This document shows, in pieces, positions 1 to 8,966 of a stretch of 64,000 nt of DNA. The translations under genes were made by a program, and so were the position numbers. Numbering within the stretch: position 1 is the first letter of the stretch; each line of letters starts with the position of its first letter. Source of the DNA: Flavobacteriales bacterium (GTDB lineage: Bacteria > Bacteroidota > Bacteroidia > Flavobacteriales_E > Vicingaceae); NCBI GenBank assembly GCA_020635815.1, contig JACJZB010000004.1, positions 124,001 to 188,000 of the forward strand, given 5' to 3'. The notes beneath the pieces were generated by a model that ran no database searches, was not told the origin of the DNA, and was given only the letters and a program-made list of their open reading frames with translations.

Positions 1-1
1 A

Positions 2-322
2 GAATTGGTTACTTTTTCAATAGATAGTTGTTTTTCTGACACCATTACCAAAAATGTTAATGTAATTAACACTGGAATAGTTGATGGTGCTAGAACTTCT
101 AATTTTGCTATATTCCCAAATCCAGCAAATGAAAAAATAAAAATACAATCAACAGAAAACTATACTTCAATTAACATTATTGATGTTACAGGAAAAATAG
201 TAAAACAATTCTCAAAACCTTTAACTGAAATTGATGTTTCTTCTTTAAATAAGGGTATTTATTTTGTGCAAATTTTTAATGAGGATATAAAACTTCAAAC
301 GATTAAGTTAATTAAAAAATAA
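2..322 (+). CDS. C-terminal end of a T9SS-secreted protein (partial)
   Basis: The frame is open to the left edge, so this is the last ~106 residues of a longer protein whose start lies outside the window. The final ~75 residues form a type A T9SS sorting domain: an IFPNPAN motif, then an INIIDVTGKIV strand pair, then LNKGIYFVQI and a basic end (KLIKK). Such tails direct export through the outer membrane by the type IX system and are then removed. The residues before it look like the end of an Ig/PKD-like domain. The function of the missing part cannot be told. Confidence 0.85.
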   Translation, partial: ELVTFSIDSCFSDTITKNVNVINTGIVDGARTSNFAIFPNPANEKIKIQSTENYTSINIIDVTGKIVKQFSKPLTEIDVSSLNKGIYFVQIFNEDIKLQTIKLIKK

Positions 323-433
323 AGGTGTTTTCTTGATTTAAGCTGATAGTTTTCATATCTAAGCGAATAACAAATTTTGTTGTTGAATGTATGAATGGTA
401 ATAAATTCATAAAACAATTTTTAATTTCGAGGT

Positions 434-1486
434 ATGAAAAAAGTTGATTACATTATTGTAGGACAAGGGTTGGCAGGTTCTGTTTTAGCTTATCAATTAT
501 TAGAAAATAAACAGACTGTTCTTGTTATTGACGAAGAAAAAGAAAACACTTCATCAAGAGTTGCTGCTGGTTTATGCAATCCAGTTGTGTTTAAACGATT
601 AACCAAAAGTTGGTTGGTTGATGATGTGCTAGCAAATGCGAAATCATTTTATCAGCAACAAGAAAAGCTACTCGGCGAGCAATTCTATTTCGATATTCCT
701 ATCTATAAATTGTTTGTGGATGAGAAAGAAGCTAATTTTTGGAAACAAAAAAGTAATGAACCCCAACTTTTTGATTGGATAAATCATAAAATAGAACATC
801 CTTTTAATCAAACCTATCTTGACCATAAATTTGGTGCAGCAAAAACACTGCAATCTGGTTATTTGCAAACAGCAAAATGGTTAAATCATTTTCGTGAATT
901 TTTAAAAAAATCGAACTGTTTTCTAAGTTCAACTTTCGATTACAGCAAAATTGACTTTAAAAAAGATAGTGTGATATGGAATGGATATGAAGCCAAACAA
1001 ATTATTTTTTGTGAGGGTTATCAAAGTATTTATAACCCTTATTTTAAGTGGTTACCATTTAAGCTAACCAAAGGCGAAGTATTAACAGTAAAATTTGAAA
1101 CACTAAAATTGGATGCAGCTATTAATAAAGGTGTGTTTATATTGCCTTATAACAACAATTATAAATTAGGTGCTACCTATAATTGGTCTGATTTAAATGA
1201 AGAGACTAGTCAAAAAGGGAAAGACGAATTGATTAAAAAAGCTACTAAATTTATTAAAGATAACATAGAAGTTATTGAACACAAAGCTGGGGTAAGGCCA
1301 ACTGTTAGCGATAGAAGACCTCTAATTGGAGTTCATCCCCAATACAAACAATTAGGTGTTTTTAATGGTTTAGGAACAAAAGGAGTAATGCTTGCTCCAT
1401 ATTTTGCTCAAAAATTGGTAAATTGCTTATTAAATAATGAACAGCTACCTGAAGAGGTAAATATTAATCGTTTTAAAATTGTGTGA
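434..1486 (+). CDS. FAD-dependent oxidoreductase (DAO family)
   Basis: 350 residues. The N-terminus has a Rossmann FAD-binding motif, VGQGLAGS (residues 9-16), followed by an acidic strand end (VIDEE). Near the C-terminus, GVRPTVSDRRPLIG and NGLGTKGVMLAP match the second FAD-contact region of the D-amino-acid oxidase/glycine oxidase fold. Length is normal for the family. The substrate is not evident; family members oxidise amines or amino acids. There is no signal peptide, so it is probably cytoplasmic. It stands alone, with an intergenic repeat downstream. Confidence 0.8.
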   Translation: MKKVDYIIVGQGLAGSVLAYQLLENKQTVLVIDEEKENTSSRVAAGLCNPVVFKRLTKSWLVDDVLANAKSFYQQQEKLLGEQFYFDIPIYKLFVDEKEANFWKQKSNEPQLFDWINHKIEHPFNQTYLDHKFGAAKTLQSGYLQTAKWLNHFREFLKKSNCFLSSTFDYSKIDFKKDSVIWNGYEAKQIIFCEGYQSIYNPYFKWLPFKLTKGEVLTVKFETLKLDAAINKGVFILPYNNNYKLGATYNWSDLNEETSQKGKDELIKKATKFIKDNIEVIEHKAGVRPTVSDRRPLIGVHPQYKQLGVFNGLGTKGVMLAPYFAQKLVNCLLNNEQLPEEVNINRFKIV

Positions 1487-1500
1487 TTTTTTTTATGGAA

Positions 1501-1594
1501 TGTCATCCTGAGCTTGTCGAAGGATAAACGAACCATAGTAAAAAAATACAGATAACTATTTCTTTGCCAACACTTCGATAAACTCAGTGTGACA
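1501..1594. repeat. Imperfect inverted intergenic repeat (TGTCATCCTGAGC type)
   Basis: The left arm (1501-1523, TGTCATCCTGAGCTTGTCGA...) and right arm (1571-1594) are imperfect reverse complements about 47 nt apart. Elements of this wording are common between genes in Bacteroidota. The right arm runs up to about 20 nt before the DUF6150 start codon. Confidence 0.6.
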
Positions 1595-1615
1595 AAGAAT
1601 TTTAAAAATATCAAT

Positions 1616-1963
1616 ATGAAGAAAATAGCTCTAATACTTCTACTAATTGTAGGGTTCTCAACCATATCAACAACGTTAAAAGCTCAAAAAATATTTAAAG
1701 TTAAATACGAAAGTCAAGCAGATATTAAAGTTTACATTGTGAAGTATGAATCGCAATGCGACTTAAAAGTATTTAATGTAAAATATGAGAGTCAAGCCAA
1801 CAAAGATGGGCTTTGGTATGCTGTAAAGTATGAGAGCCAAGCAGATAAAAAAATCTACTTTGTTGATTACGAAAGTCAGGCCGATTTAAAAATTTACTTT
1901 GTAGATTATGAAAGCCAAGCGGGTTGGAAAAACAATGCAAAATCGCATCTCTTAAAGTTTTAA
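1616..1963 (+). CDS. DUF6150-type exported repeat protein
   Basis: 115 residues. A signal peptide (MKKIALILLLIVGF... ending LKA/Q) is followed by six copies of a 12-15 residue unit, V-x-YESQA-(D/N)-x-K-(V/I)-(Y/F). The regular alternation suggests short beta strands with the YESQA tract at turns. The unit matches what I know as DUF6150, whose function is unknown. An upstream in-frame ATG at 1589 lies inside the repeat arm and would bury the signal peptide, so 1616 is the likely start. The following GNAT gene begins one base after the stop, so the two are probably co-transcribed. Confidence 0.75.
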   Translation: MKKIALILLLIVGFSTISTTLKAQKIFKVKYESQADIKVYIVKYESQCDLKVFNVKYESQANKDGLWYAVKYESQADKKIYFVDYESQADLKIYFVDYESQAGWKNNAKSHLLKF

Positions 1964-1964
1964 G

Positions 1965-2948
1965 ATGAAAAGTGTTATCCCCCTTTCAATTGATCTTGAT
2001 AACTCCATTTTATTGAGTTATTACAACTTTAAAAAAGCTTTTAACCAAAAACATTCCATTGATATCAGTAATGATTATAATAGTTTTAAAAAAGGGTTAG
2101 ATAGTTTTTTACAAACATCTCCTAACTTTAATTCTAATCTATTGATAAAAAATGGTGAAGTAGTCGGGACATTTAATACTTTACTTTTAAACAAAGATCT
2201 TCCTGAAGAAATATTAGATACTATTGTTTCTTTTATAGATGACGATTCCTTTTTGTATTTTATTCCTGAAGTAACGACTTTAATTAACAGGTGGAAATTT
2301 TCTGCAAAAAAAATAAAAACCAATGTTGTAAATAAAGAATTAAAAAATTCTTTTAAAAAAGAAGGCTTTAGAGAAGCCAATATTTCTATTTATTTTCATT
2401 TGAAACGAAATAATATTAATAATAAACTTATTAGGCACTTAATAGAAGAAAACATCCCCCAACAACAAAACTTAGATGTTGAATTAAACAAAGAGTTAAA
2501 AGGAAATGAAATTAATGAAGTAGCTCATTTAATGACTACTTTATTAAATGATATTCTAAGATTTGACAATCATGAAGTTTTTAACCAAACACCAGAAAGA
2601 ATTCAGAGGGTTGTTGAACAACACAAAAGATCTAACAATAATTCATTTCATTTACTCTTAAGAAATAAAGAAAATGAATTAATCGGAATATCCATTATTG
2701 TTTTTAAAAAAGAAAACCCAACTTCGGTTAATCAGTTTATGACTGGAGTGTTGAAAGAATACCGAGGATTGGGATTGCCAACATGGATGAAGGCATATAT
2801 GTATGATTATTTACAAAAAAACTATCCTACCATAGAGTTAATAAAAACAGATTGTTTTTCTGGAAATACTCCTATGATACATATCAATAAAAAAATGGGA
2901 TTTGAAGAAGCCTATAGAACTACAGAAATGGTTTATGAAAACAACTAA
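1965..2948 (+). CDS. GNAT-family N-acetyltransferase-like protein
   Basis: 327 residues. The C-terminal ~150 residues look like a GNAT domain: FMTGVLKEYRGLGLPTWMKA resembles the acetyl-CoA-binding motif A (V-x-x-x-RGLG), and NTPMIHINKKMGFEEA matches the usual end motif. The N-terminal half (residues 1-170) may be a second, degenerate GNAT-like domain, but I see no clear motif there. Acceptor substrate unknown. It starts one base after the DUF6150 gene and ends 3 nt before the MazG-like gene, so these three look like one operon. Confidence 0.7.
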   Translation: MKSVIPLSIDLDNSILLSYYNFKKAFNQKHSIDISNDYNSFKKGLDSFLQTSPNFNSNLLIKNGEVVGTFNTLLLNKDLPEEILDTIVSFIDDDSFLYFIPEVTTLINRWKFSAKKIKTNVVNKELKNSFKKEGFREANISIYFHLKRNNINNKLIRHLIEENIPQQQNLDVELNKELKGNEINEVAHLMTTLLNDILRFDNHEVFNQTPERIQRVVEQHKRSNNNSFHLLLRNKENELIGISIIVFKKENPTSVNQFMTGVLKEYRGLGLPTWMKAYMYDYLQKNYPTIELIKTDCFSGNTPMIHINKKMGFEEAYRTTEMVYENN

Positions 2949-2951
2949 ATT

Positions 2952-3278
2952 ATGACATTAGAACAAGCACAAAAAACCGTTGATAATTGGATAAAAGAAT
3001 ACGGTGTTCGTTATTTTAATGAGCTTACCAATATGGCAATGCTTACAGAAGAAGTAGGCGAAGTTGCTCGTATTATTGCTCGCAGATATGGAGAACAATC
3101 GGAAAAAGAAAGCGATAAAAACAAGGATTTAGGAGAAGAAATGGCAGATGTGTTGTTTGTTTTATTGTGCTTAGCCAACCAAACAGGTGTTGATTTAACT
3201 GATGCTTTAAATAAAAACCTAGAAAATAAAACGAAACGTGATGGTGAACGTCATCACAATAATCCTAAATTGAAGTAA
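2952..3278 (+). CDS. MazG-like nucleotide pyrophosphohydrolase
   Basis: 108 residues, a single all-alpha NTP-PPase domain. The metal-binding signature is visible: EEVGEVARI (about residues 32-40) and GEEMADVLFVLL (about residues 61-72), the E-x-x-E...E-x-x-D pattern of the MazG/dUTPase superfamily. These enzymes hydrolyse nucleoside triphosphates to monophosphate and pyrophosphate, often as house-cleaning of damaged nucleotides. It is shorter than two-domain MazG. It sits 3 nt after the GNAT gene. Confidence 0.85.
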   Translation: MTLEQAQKTVDNWIKEYGVRYFNELTNMAMLTEEVGEVARIIARRYGEQSEKESDKNKDLGEEMADVLFVLLCLANQTGVDLTDALNKNLENKTKRDGERHHNNPKLK

Positions 3279-3290
3279 AAGCCAATCCAA

Positions 3291-3307
3291 CCTTCCAAAA
3301 GGGAAGG
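3291..3307 (+). terminator. Hairpin after the DUF6150-GNAT-MazG operon
   Basis: CCTTCC-AAAA-GGGAAGG lies 13 nt past the stop of the MazG-like gene, but only a short A-rich tract follows. It may be a weak terminator or one of the C-rich/G-rich intergenic hairpins seen elsewhere in the window. Confidence 0.35.
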
Positions 3308-3320
3308 CTATAAAAAATAA

Positions 3321-4496
3321 ATGATAAATAGACTTTTCATACTACTAATTGGAATTATTTTTATTGGATGCGGTCATTCTACTGACAAGCTGAATGGTGT
3401 GTGGATATCTGGTGATTTAAGTAAGTTACATAGTGTATTGGTTATTGAAAACGGATTATTTTCTGAGCATTCTTTTTGGACATTTCATTATAAGGCTCAG
3501 TTGAATGGAGATAAAATTATTCTTAAACCTATTAATCCAATGCAAGGGGAAGAAGATGAAATAATGCTTAAATACAAATATTCTAGAGACACTCTTATAA
3601 TTAATAATATACAAGCTAATACAAAATATTTATATATTAGAAGAGGGAAGCATACAATATCAGAACTAATAATTTCAAATTCGAAAAGAAAAATTAATCT
3701 TCCGAAAGTTGATTATTGTGGCGTTGATTATATAAATAATGAACACAATATTTTTATTGACAAAAGAAACTATATTGATAGTTCTGTGATTTTGGATAAT
3801 AGTGAGATTAAAGTATGGCAAATAGCATCCGCTAGAATTCATGCCTCTAGAGATGGTATGGAAGAAAGAATTATAAATTTGTACGTAGATAAAGATGTTC
3901 CTTATGAGTATCTAAAAGATGTTCAATTTGAACTAAGGTTGAGTAATAACTTAAGAGTTAGATATGTCATTGACGAAAATAAATGTACTTTTAGTACAGA
4001 TAGTACTCAATTACAATTAAATTATTTTAAAACTAATTTACCCCAATTCATGGGAAATATTGATGACTCGTTAGGTATATTCTTACCTCCATCTCCACCT
4101 CCTTTTTCTATTGAGAAAGAAAATCTATTTAAAGTGAAGGTTGATTCTCTGAATATATTTAATTTAAACGGAGAGATAATGAGTCCAGAATGGTTCTTCC
4201 ATAAATTTGACTCAATTATTTCTAATAATTCTAACTATGTGTTAGTTTATGACTTTTTTGATAATGCTAAGTTTTCAGAATATTTAAACTTTAGAGTGAA
4301 TTTACATAATCGAATTTACAATAAAAGAAACCAATATTCATACGATAAATATGGTCTTAGTTTTGACGAGATGTCATTGAATAATGAAGACCTTGCTCAA
4401 GATAAATTAGATGAGGTTAAAAAGAGAATCCCTTATAGACTCACAACTATAGAAGATTATGAAATAAACCAAAGATTAAATAAAGATGCTAAGTAA
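3321..4496 (+). CDS. Hypothetical lipoprotein
   Basis: 391 residues. The N-terminus MINRLFILLIGIIFIGCGHS is a lipoprotein signal with a plausible lipobox (FIGC, Cys17). The first ~90 mature residues (LNGVWISGDLSK ... VLVIENG) resemble lipocalin-like ligand-free modules of Bacteroidota lipoproteins, but I do not recognise a family. The C-terminal half is rich in charged residues and has no clear catalytic motif. It stands between convergent neighbours with no partner gene. Confidence 0.6.
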   Translation: MINRLFILLIGIIFIGCGHSTDKLNGVWISGDLSKLHSVLVIENGLFSEHSFWTFHYKAQLNGDKIILKPINPMQGEEDEIMLKYKYSRDTLIINNIQANTKYLYIRRGKHTISELIISNSKRKINLPKVDYCGVDYINNEHNIFIDKRNYIDSSVILDNSEIKVWQIASARIHASRDGMEERIINLYVDKDVPYEYLKDVQFELRLSNNLRVRYVIDENKCTFSTDSTQLQLNYFKTNLPQFMGNIDDSLGIFLPPSPPPFSIEKENLFKVKVDSLNIFNLNGEIMSPEWFFHKFDSIISNNSNYVLVYDFFDNAKFSEYLNFRVNLHNRIYNKRNQYSYDKYGLSFDEMSLNNEDLAQDKLDEVKKRIPYRLTTIEDYEINQRLNKDAK

Positions 4497-4540
4497 CCTA
4501 TTCCTTATCTACACTATCGCTTCGAAAGGAATAACGGAGT

Positions 4541-5800
4541 TTAAGAAACTAACCCTTTAACTTTTACCTTTTGTAATTGTTTATCAAATTCTGCTTTTTT
4601 AAGCTCAAATGGAGCTTTGTAAGCAGGTTTTATTGGCTCCGATGGAGGAAAATCTTCATTTAAGTGATTAACCTGCTGTCCATTTTTCCAAAAACGATAA
4701 CAAACATGTGGCCCTGTTGCTAAACCTGTACTACCTACATAACCAATTACATCGCCTTGCTTAACACTTTGTCCTGTTTTTACGGCTCGTTTTGTCATAT
4801 GTAAATATTGAGTAGTGTAAGTGCTATTGTGTTTAATTTTTACATAATTCCCATTATAAACTTTATGAGCCGACTCTATTACAACACCGTTTCCTGTTGC
4901 TAAAATTGGTGTTCCTTTTGGTGCAGCATAGTCTGTTCCTAAGTGTGGTTTATTTCGTTTTTGAACAGGGTGAAAACGCTTCATGGTAAAACCAGAAGTT
5001 AAACGGCCAAACTCTAATGGCGATTTTAAAAATGCTCTCCTTAAACTGTTTGCTTTAGCATCAAAATAATCACCAACACTGTCTTGCTCAAAATAATAAG
5101 CATTGTAATTTTTGCCGCTGTGGTTAAACTCAGCGGCCAATACTTTGCCTATTCCTATCGATTGACCGTCCACAAATTTTTCTTCATACATTACTTTAAA
5201 CCAATCGTTTTCTTGAATTCGATAAAAGTCGATAGACCAAGCATAAACATTAGCCATTTCAATGGCTAATACTGGGCTTACTTTTTCATCTTGTAATGTT
5301 TTGTATAAAGAAGAAGTAATTACCCCTGAGGTTGTTTTAATTTTAGTTGTAATTTCTCTACGTTCCTTATAAATTCTTAGCGAATCTCTCATATCAAAAA
5401 CAACATATTCAACGGCATTTGGCTCGTAAATAAAACATTGTGCTTTCTCTAAAGAATCATTTGAACACATGATGGTATAATTTTTCCCAACATGTAGATT
5501 TTTTACATTAAAAACACCCTCAGCTTCTTTAACCAATTTATCTATTTCTGGATAGGGAATCTTATATTTTAATAAAATATTAGCTAAAAATTCGTTGGGT
5601 TGTATCACTCCTTTATGAACTGTAAATGAATCTGTTTGAATACCATATTCAAAAGTAGGTTCAGGAATGGTGTCTTCTAAGCTAATTAATTCTTCTTCGG
5701 TATCTAAGTCGTAATAATAATTGTTGAAATAAATTCTACAGCCACCTATAAATAGGATTAATACAATTACAACCACCGCTATTTTTTTCCCCATCTTCAT
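4541..5800 (-). CDS. M23-family peptidoglycan endopeptidase
   Basis: 419 residues. An N-terminal hydrophobic segment (residues 6-20, ending GGC) anchors it as a signal anchor or possibly a lipoprotein. A middle domain (about 60-230) resembles the LysM/OapA-like region of Gram-negative M23 proteins. The C-terminal LytM domain has HLGTD (H286, D290), YLHM (H334) and GPHVCYRFW (H365-V-C367). M23 enzymes cut peptide cross-links in peptidoglycan. The second zinc-side motif is HxC instead of the usual HxH (see findings). It is transcribed alone after a terminator. Confidence 0.88.
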   Translation of the reverse strand: MKMGKKIAVVVIVLILFIGGCRIYFNNYYYDLDTEEELISLEDTIPEPTFEYGIQTDSFTVHKGVIQPNEFLANILLKYKIPYPEIDKLVKEAEGVFNVKNLHVGKNYTIMCSNDSLEKAQCFIYEPNAVEYVVFDMRDSLRIYKERREITTKIKTTSGVITSSLYKTLQDEKVSPVLAIEMANVYAWSIDFYRIQENDWFKVMYEEKFVDGQSIGIGKVLAAEFNHSGKNYNAYYFEQDSVGDYFDAKANSLRRAFLKSPLEFGRLTSGFTMKRFHPVQKRNKPHLGTDYAAPKGTPILATGNGVVIESAHKVYNGNYVKIKHNSTYTTQYLHMTKRAVKTGQSVKQGDVIGYVGSTGLATGPHVCYRFWKNGQQVNHLNEDFPPSEPIKPAYKAPFELKKAEFDKQLQKVKVKGLVS

Positions 5801-5815
5801 TTTTTAAATAAGGCA

Positions 5816-5856
5816 TAAAAATAAGGCGATGAATTGCTTCATCGCCTTATTTTTTC
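5816..5856 (-). terminator. Rho-independent terminator of the DUF3108 gene
   Basis: A strong hairpin, AATAAGGCGATGAA-TTGC-TTCATCGCCTTATT, has A-rich and T-rich flanks on both sides, so it can work in either direction. It lies 26 nt past the minus-strand DUF3108 stop and just before the M23 start. Confidence 0.85.
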
Positions 5857-5881
5857 TATTGTTTTAAACAGATAACTGTTA

Positions 5882-6703
5882 TTAATCGTCAATTTTTGAT
5901 ATTGGAGCAACTAATCCTTTGTATCCTGTTAATTCCATTTTTACCGAACCAACCAAAACTTTTCCTTGTGCTAATAATGGAATTTTATTTGCATCATCAG
6001 ATATCCAAACACTTACATCATCTTCACTTTTAAACAAACGGCCAGTTTGAATTACCGGGTGAAACTTCATCGCCTTATAAGTATCTCCACTAACTTCTAT
6101 TTCTTCTTTTCCTGCATATCTAATTTTTAAAGGCCAGATTTCATCATCTACAAACGACCAAATAGTGAACACTTCACCTTTTTTTGCTTTACTAAAGTCA
6201 ATGGTCCTTGCGTAATAAAAAGAAGATAACATGTCTTGAATTCCTTCTGGAGCTTCAAATTCATTACCATCTTGAGTTATTACCTTTTTTTGATTTTGAA
6301 CAAAAGTATAGTTCTGTTTGATTTTATAACCACCTTCGTTTACATCTCTTGTAAATATCCAAGGAAAAGCTCCATCTTTATCTATAAAGGTTTCATAACG
6401 GTCTCTTACTTTAAAAAACCAATCAAAAGCTCCTTTAGATTTTCCTGTACCAATTACATGATATACTTCTCGGCCAGCAATTTTCTTGTCTAGTTTGTTA
6501 ACTTCTAACCTTGCTGTACCAGCATTAATAACACCATAGTGTAGTCTATATTCTAAAACTTCACCTGGTTTATAGGCTTCACTTTCTATTTTTCTAAATT
6601 CAGTTTTTTCAGTTGTTTGTCCAATAGCAATTTTTTGTTGAATGCTAAATGCAGAAAACAACCCAACCAAAGCTACAGCTGATATTATGTGTTTTGTTTT
6701 CAT
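5882..6703 (-). CDS. DUF3108 domain-containing exported protein
   Basis: 273 residues from the ATG at 6703, which opens a good signal peptide (MKTKHIISAVALVGLFSAFS). An in-frame start further upstream (6823) would place ~40 extra residues before the signal, partly inside the gyrB terminator, and is rejected. The domain begins YKPGEVLEYRLHYGVINAGTARLEV, the typical DUF3108 opening, and contains FDWFFKVRDRYETFID and EIWPLKIRYAGKE. It is a periplasmic beta-rich family of unknown molecular function in Bacteroidota. Confidence 0.85.
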   Translation of the reverse strand: MKTKHIISAVALVGLFSAFSIQQKIAIGQTTEKTEFRKIESEAYKPGEVLEYRLHYGVINAGTARLEVNKLDKKIAGREVYHVIGTGKSKGAFDWFFKVRDRYETFIDKDGAFPWIFTRDVNEGGYKIKQNYTFVQNQKKVITQDGNEFEAPEGIQDMLSSFYYARTIDFSKAKKGEVFTIWSFVDDEIWPLKIRYAGKEEIEVSGDTYKAMKFHPVIQTGRLFKSEDDVSVWISDDANKIPLLAQGKVLVGSVKMELTGYKGLVAPISKIDD

Positions 6704-6812
6704 CGTTTTTATTTTTAATAGGTTATTAGCTATTTGGCAAAGTCTATGCCAAAGCAGTATAATATTACGAATAAAATTAATTTTTGTTGTGAAGACTATC
6801 TTAATAGCAAAC

Positions 6813-6846
6813 AAAAAGCCCAAGAATATTAATTCTTGGGCTTTTA
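6813..6846 (-). terminator. Rho-independent terminator of gyrB
   Basis: The hairpin AAAAGCCCAAGAAT-ATT-AATTCTTGGGCTTTT lies 20 nt past the minus-strand gyrB stop, with T-runs on both strands. Confidence 0.88.
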
Positions 6847-6865
6847 CTAAAAATTGATCTCTTAG

Positions 6866-8812
6866 TTATAAATCGATGTTTGCATACTTTGCGTTTCTTT
6901 CAATAAACTCTCTACGAGGAGGTACTTCGTCTCCCATTAACATAGAGAATGTATGATCTGCAGCAGCTGCATTTTCAATAGTAATTTGTCTTAATGTTCT
7001 AAATTCAGGGTTCATTGTTGTTGACCATAATTGCTCAGCATTCATCTCTCCCAAACCTTTGTATCGTTGAATACCAACACTTGATTCAGAGCCTTTCCCT
7101 TTTAATTCTTGAACTGCTCTATCTCTATCATCATCAGTCCAACAATAACGTTGGTCTTTACCTTTTTTAACTAAATATAATGGAGGAGTAGCAATGTAAA
7201 TATATCCGTTTTCAATCAACTCTTGCATGTGACGGAAAAAGAAAGTTAAAATCAATGTTTCAATGTGAGAACCATCCACATCAGCATCACACATAATAAT
7301 GATTTTGTGATACCTTAATTTTTCTGTGTTTAATGCTCTTTCATCATCTTCTGTTCCTACTCTAACCCCTAAAGCAGTATAGATATTCTTGATTTCTTCG
7401 TTTTCAAATATTTTATGAGACATTGCTTTTTCTACATTCAATATCTTACCTCTTAAAGGCATAATTGCTTGAAAATGTCTATCACGTCCTTGTTTTGCAG
7501 TTCCACCTGCAGAATCTCCCTCTACTAAGTAAATCTCACTTTCAGCAGGGTCTTTAGATGCACAATCTGCTAATTTCCCTGGCAATCCACTTCCTGTAAG
7601 CACATTTTTACGCTGTACCATTTCACGAGCTTTACGTGCTGCGTGACGAGCTGTTGCTGCTAAAATAACTTTTTGCACGATTGCTCTAGCATCTGCAGGG
7701 TGCTCTTCTAAATAGTTTTCCAACATCTCACTTACAGCTTGACTAACTGGAGCTGTAACTTCTCTGTTTCCTAATTTTGTTTTAGTTTGACCTTCAAATT
7801 GAGGCTCTTGAACTTTAACAGAAACAATGGCTGTTAATCCTTCTCTAAAATCATCTCCCGATATTTCAAACTTTAATTTATCAAGCATTCCTGAAGCATC
7901 AGCATACTTTTTAAGTGTGTTTGTTAAACCTCTTCTAAAACCAGAAAGATGTGTACCTCCTTCATGCGTATTAATATTGTTTACGTAAGCATGAATATTT
8001 TCAGCATAAGATGTATTATAAACCATTGCCACCTCAACCGGAATTCCTCCTTTCTCTCCTTCAATACTAATTACATCAGCAATTAAAGGGTCTCTATTCG
8101 AGTCTATATATCTTACAAATTCTGGTAGTCCTATATCTGAATGAAACACTTCAGTTTTAAATTCACCATTTTCTTCAATTTCTCTCTTATCTGTAAGGGT
8201 AATCGTAATCCCTTTATTTAAAAAAGATAACTCTCTCATACGAGTTGCTAATGTCTCGTAATTATAGATTGTTGAATCAAAAATTGATTTATCTGGTAAA
8301 AACGAAACTTGAGTACCTCTATGGTCTGTTGTTCCTGTTTCTTTTACAGGATAAAGTGCTTTCCCTTTTGAGTATTCTTGCTCATAAGTTTTTCCATCAC
8401 GAAAAACGGTTGCTTTTAAATGTTCAGAAAGTGCATTCACACAAGAAACCCCAACACCGTGTAAACCACCAGATACTTTGTATGAATCTTTATCGAATTT
8501 ACCACCTGCACCAATTTTAGTCATTACTACTTCTAAAGCAGAAACGCCTTCTTTTTTGTGCATGTCAACAGGGATACCTCTACCGTTATCTTTTACAGTA
8601 ATTGAATTGTCTTCATTAATGTCAATTGTAATTGTATCACAATGACCAGCTAAAGCTTCATCAATTGAGTTATCAATTACCTCGTACACCAAGTGGTGCA
8701 ATCCTCTAACACCAACATCTCCAATGTACATAGATGGACGCATTCTAACATGCTCCATTCCTTCTAATGCCTGAATACTATCGGCCGAATAGCCTTTCTT
8801 TTCTTCGCTCAT
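6866..8812 (-). CDS. gyrB: DNA gyrase subunit B
   Basis: 648 residues, full length. The GHKL ATPase is intact: catalytic-type E44 in the EVIDNSIDEA helix, DNGRGIP (75-81) and GGLHGVG (115-121). The transducer holds QTKTKLGN (342-349). The Toprim domain has EGDSAGG (431-437) and CDADVDGSH further on. The C-terminus ends in the usual GyrB tail (QRYKGLGEMN ... PPRREFIE). With GyrA it supercoils DNA. The length and tail fit GyrB better than ParE. It is a single-gene unit with its own promoter and terminator. Confidence 0.97.
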   Translation of the reverse strand: MSEEKKGYSADSIQALEGMEHVRMRPSMYIGDVGVRGLHHLVYEVIDNSIDEALAGHCDTITIDINEDNSITVKDNGRGIPVDMHKKEGVSALEVVMTKIGAGGKFDKDSYKVSGGLHGVGVSCVNALSEHLKATVFRDGKTYEQEYSKGKALYPVKETGTTDHRGTQVSFLPDKSIFDSTIYNYETLATRMRELSFLNKGITITLTDKREIEENGEFKTEVFHSDIGLPEFVRYIDSNRDPLIADVISIEGEKGGIPVEVAMVYNTSYAENIHAYVNNINTHEGGTHLSGFRRGLTNTLKKYADASGMLDKLKFEISGDDFREGLTAIVSVKVQEPQFEGQTKTKLGNREVTAPVSQAVSEMLENYLEEHPADARAIVQKVILAATARHAARKAREMVQRKNVLTGSGLPGKLADCASKDPAESEIYLVEGDSAGGTAKQGRDRHFQAIMPLRGKILNVEKAMSHKIFENEEIKNIYTALGVRVGTEDDERALNTEKLRYHKIIIMCDADVDGSHIETLILTFFFRHMQELIENGYIYIATPPLYLVKKGKDQRYCWTDDDRDRAVQELKGKGSESSVGIQRYKGLGEMNAEQLWSTTMNPEFRTLRQITIENAAAADHTFSMLMGDEVPPRREFIERNAKYANIDL

Positions 8813-8848
8813 ATTTTATCTATAATTTCTCGTTTTTTTGAAGTGTAA

Positions 8849-8856
8849 CAAATATA
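8849..8856 (-). promoter_or_regulatory. Likely gyrB promoter -7 element
   Basis: Read on the minus strand this is TATATTTG, matching the Bacteroidota TAnnTTTG box, 37 nt before the gyrB start. The -33 region is T-rich but not an exact TTTG. Confidence 0.5.
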
Positions 8857-8966
8857 ACAAAACGAAGCCGTTTAAAGCGTTTAAATACGTATTGGTTGAC
8901 AGTATTTATCAACATAAAAATTAACAAAACTAAAGGCTAACTTTTATTGTTATTTGCGATAGATAT

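Noticed and set aside
1589..1615. Upstream ATG for the DUF6150 gene
   Set aside because: It lies in the intergenic repeat arm and would place nine residues before a clear signal peptide.
4497..4540. ATTCCTT...AAGGAAT as a terminator between convergent genes
   Set aside because: The stem is 7 bp with a 19-nt loop and there is no T-run.
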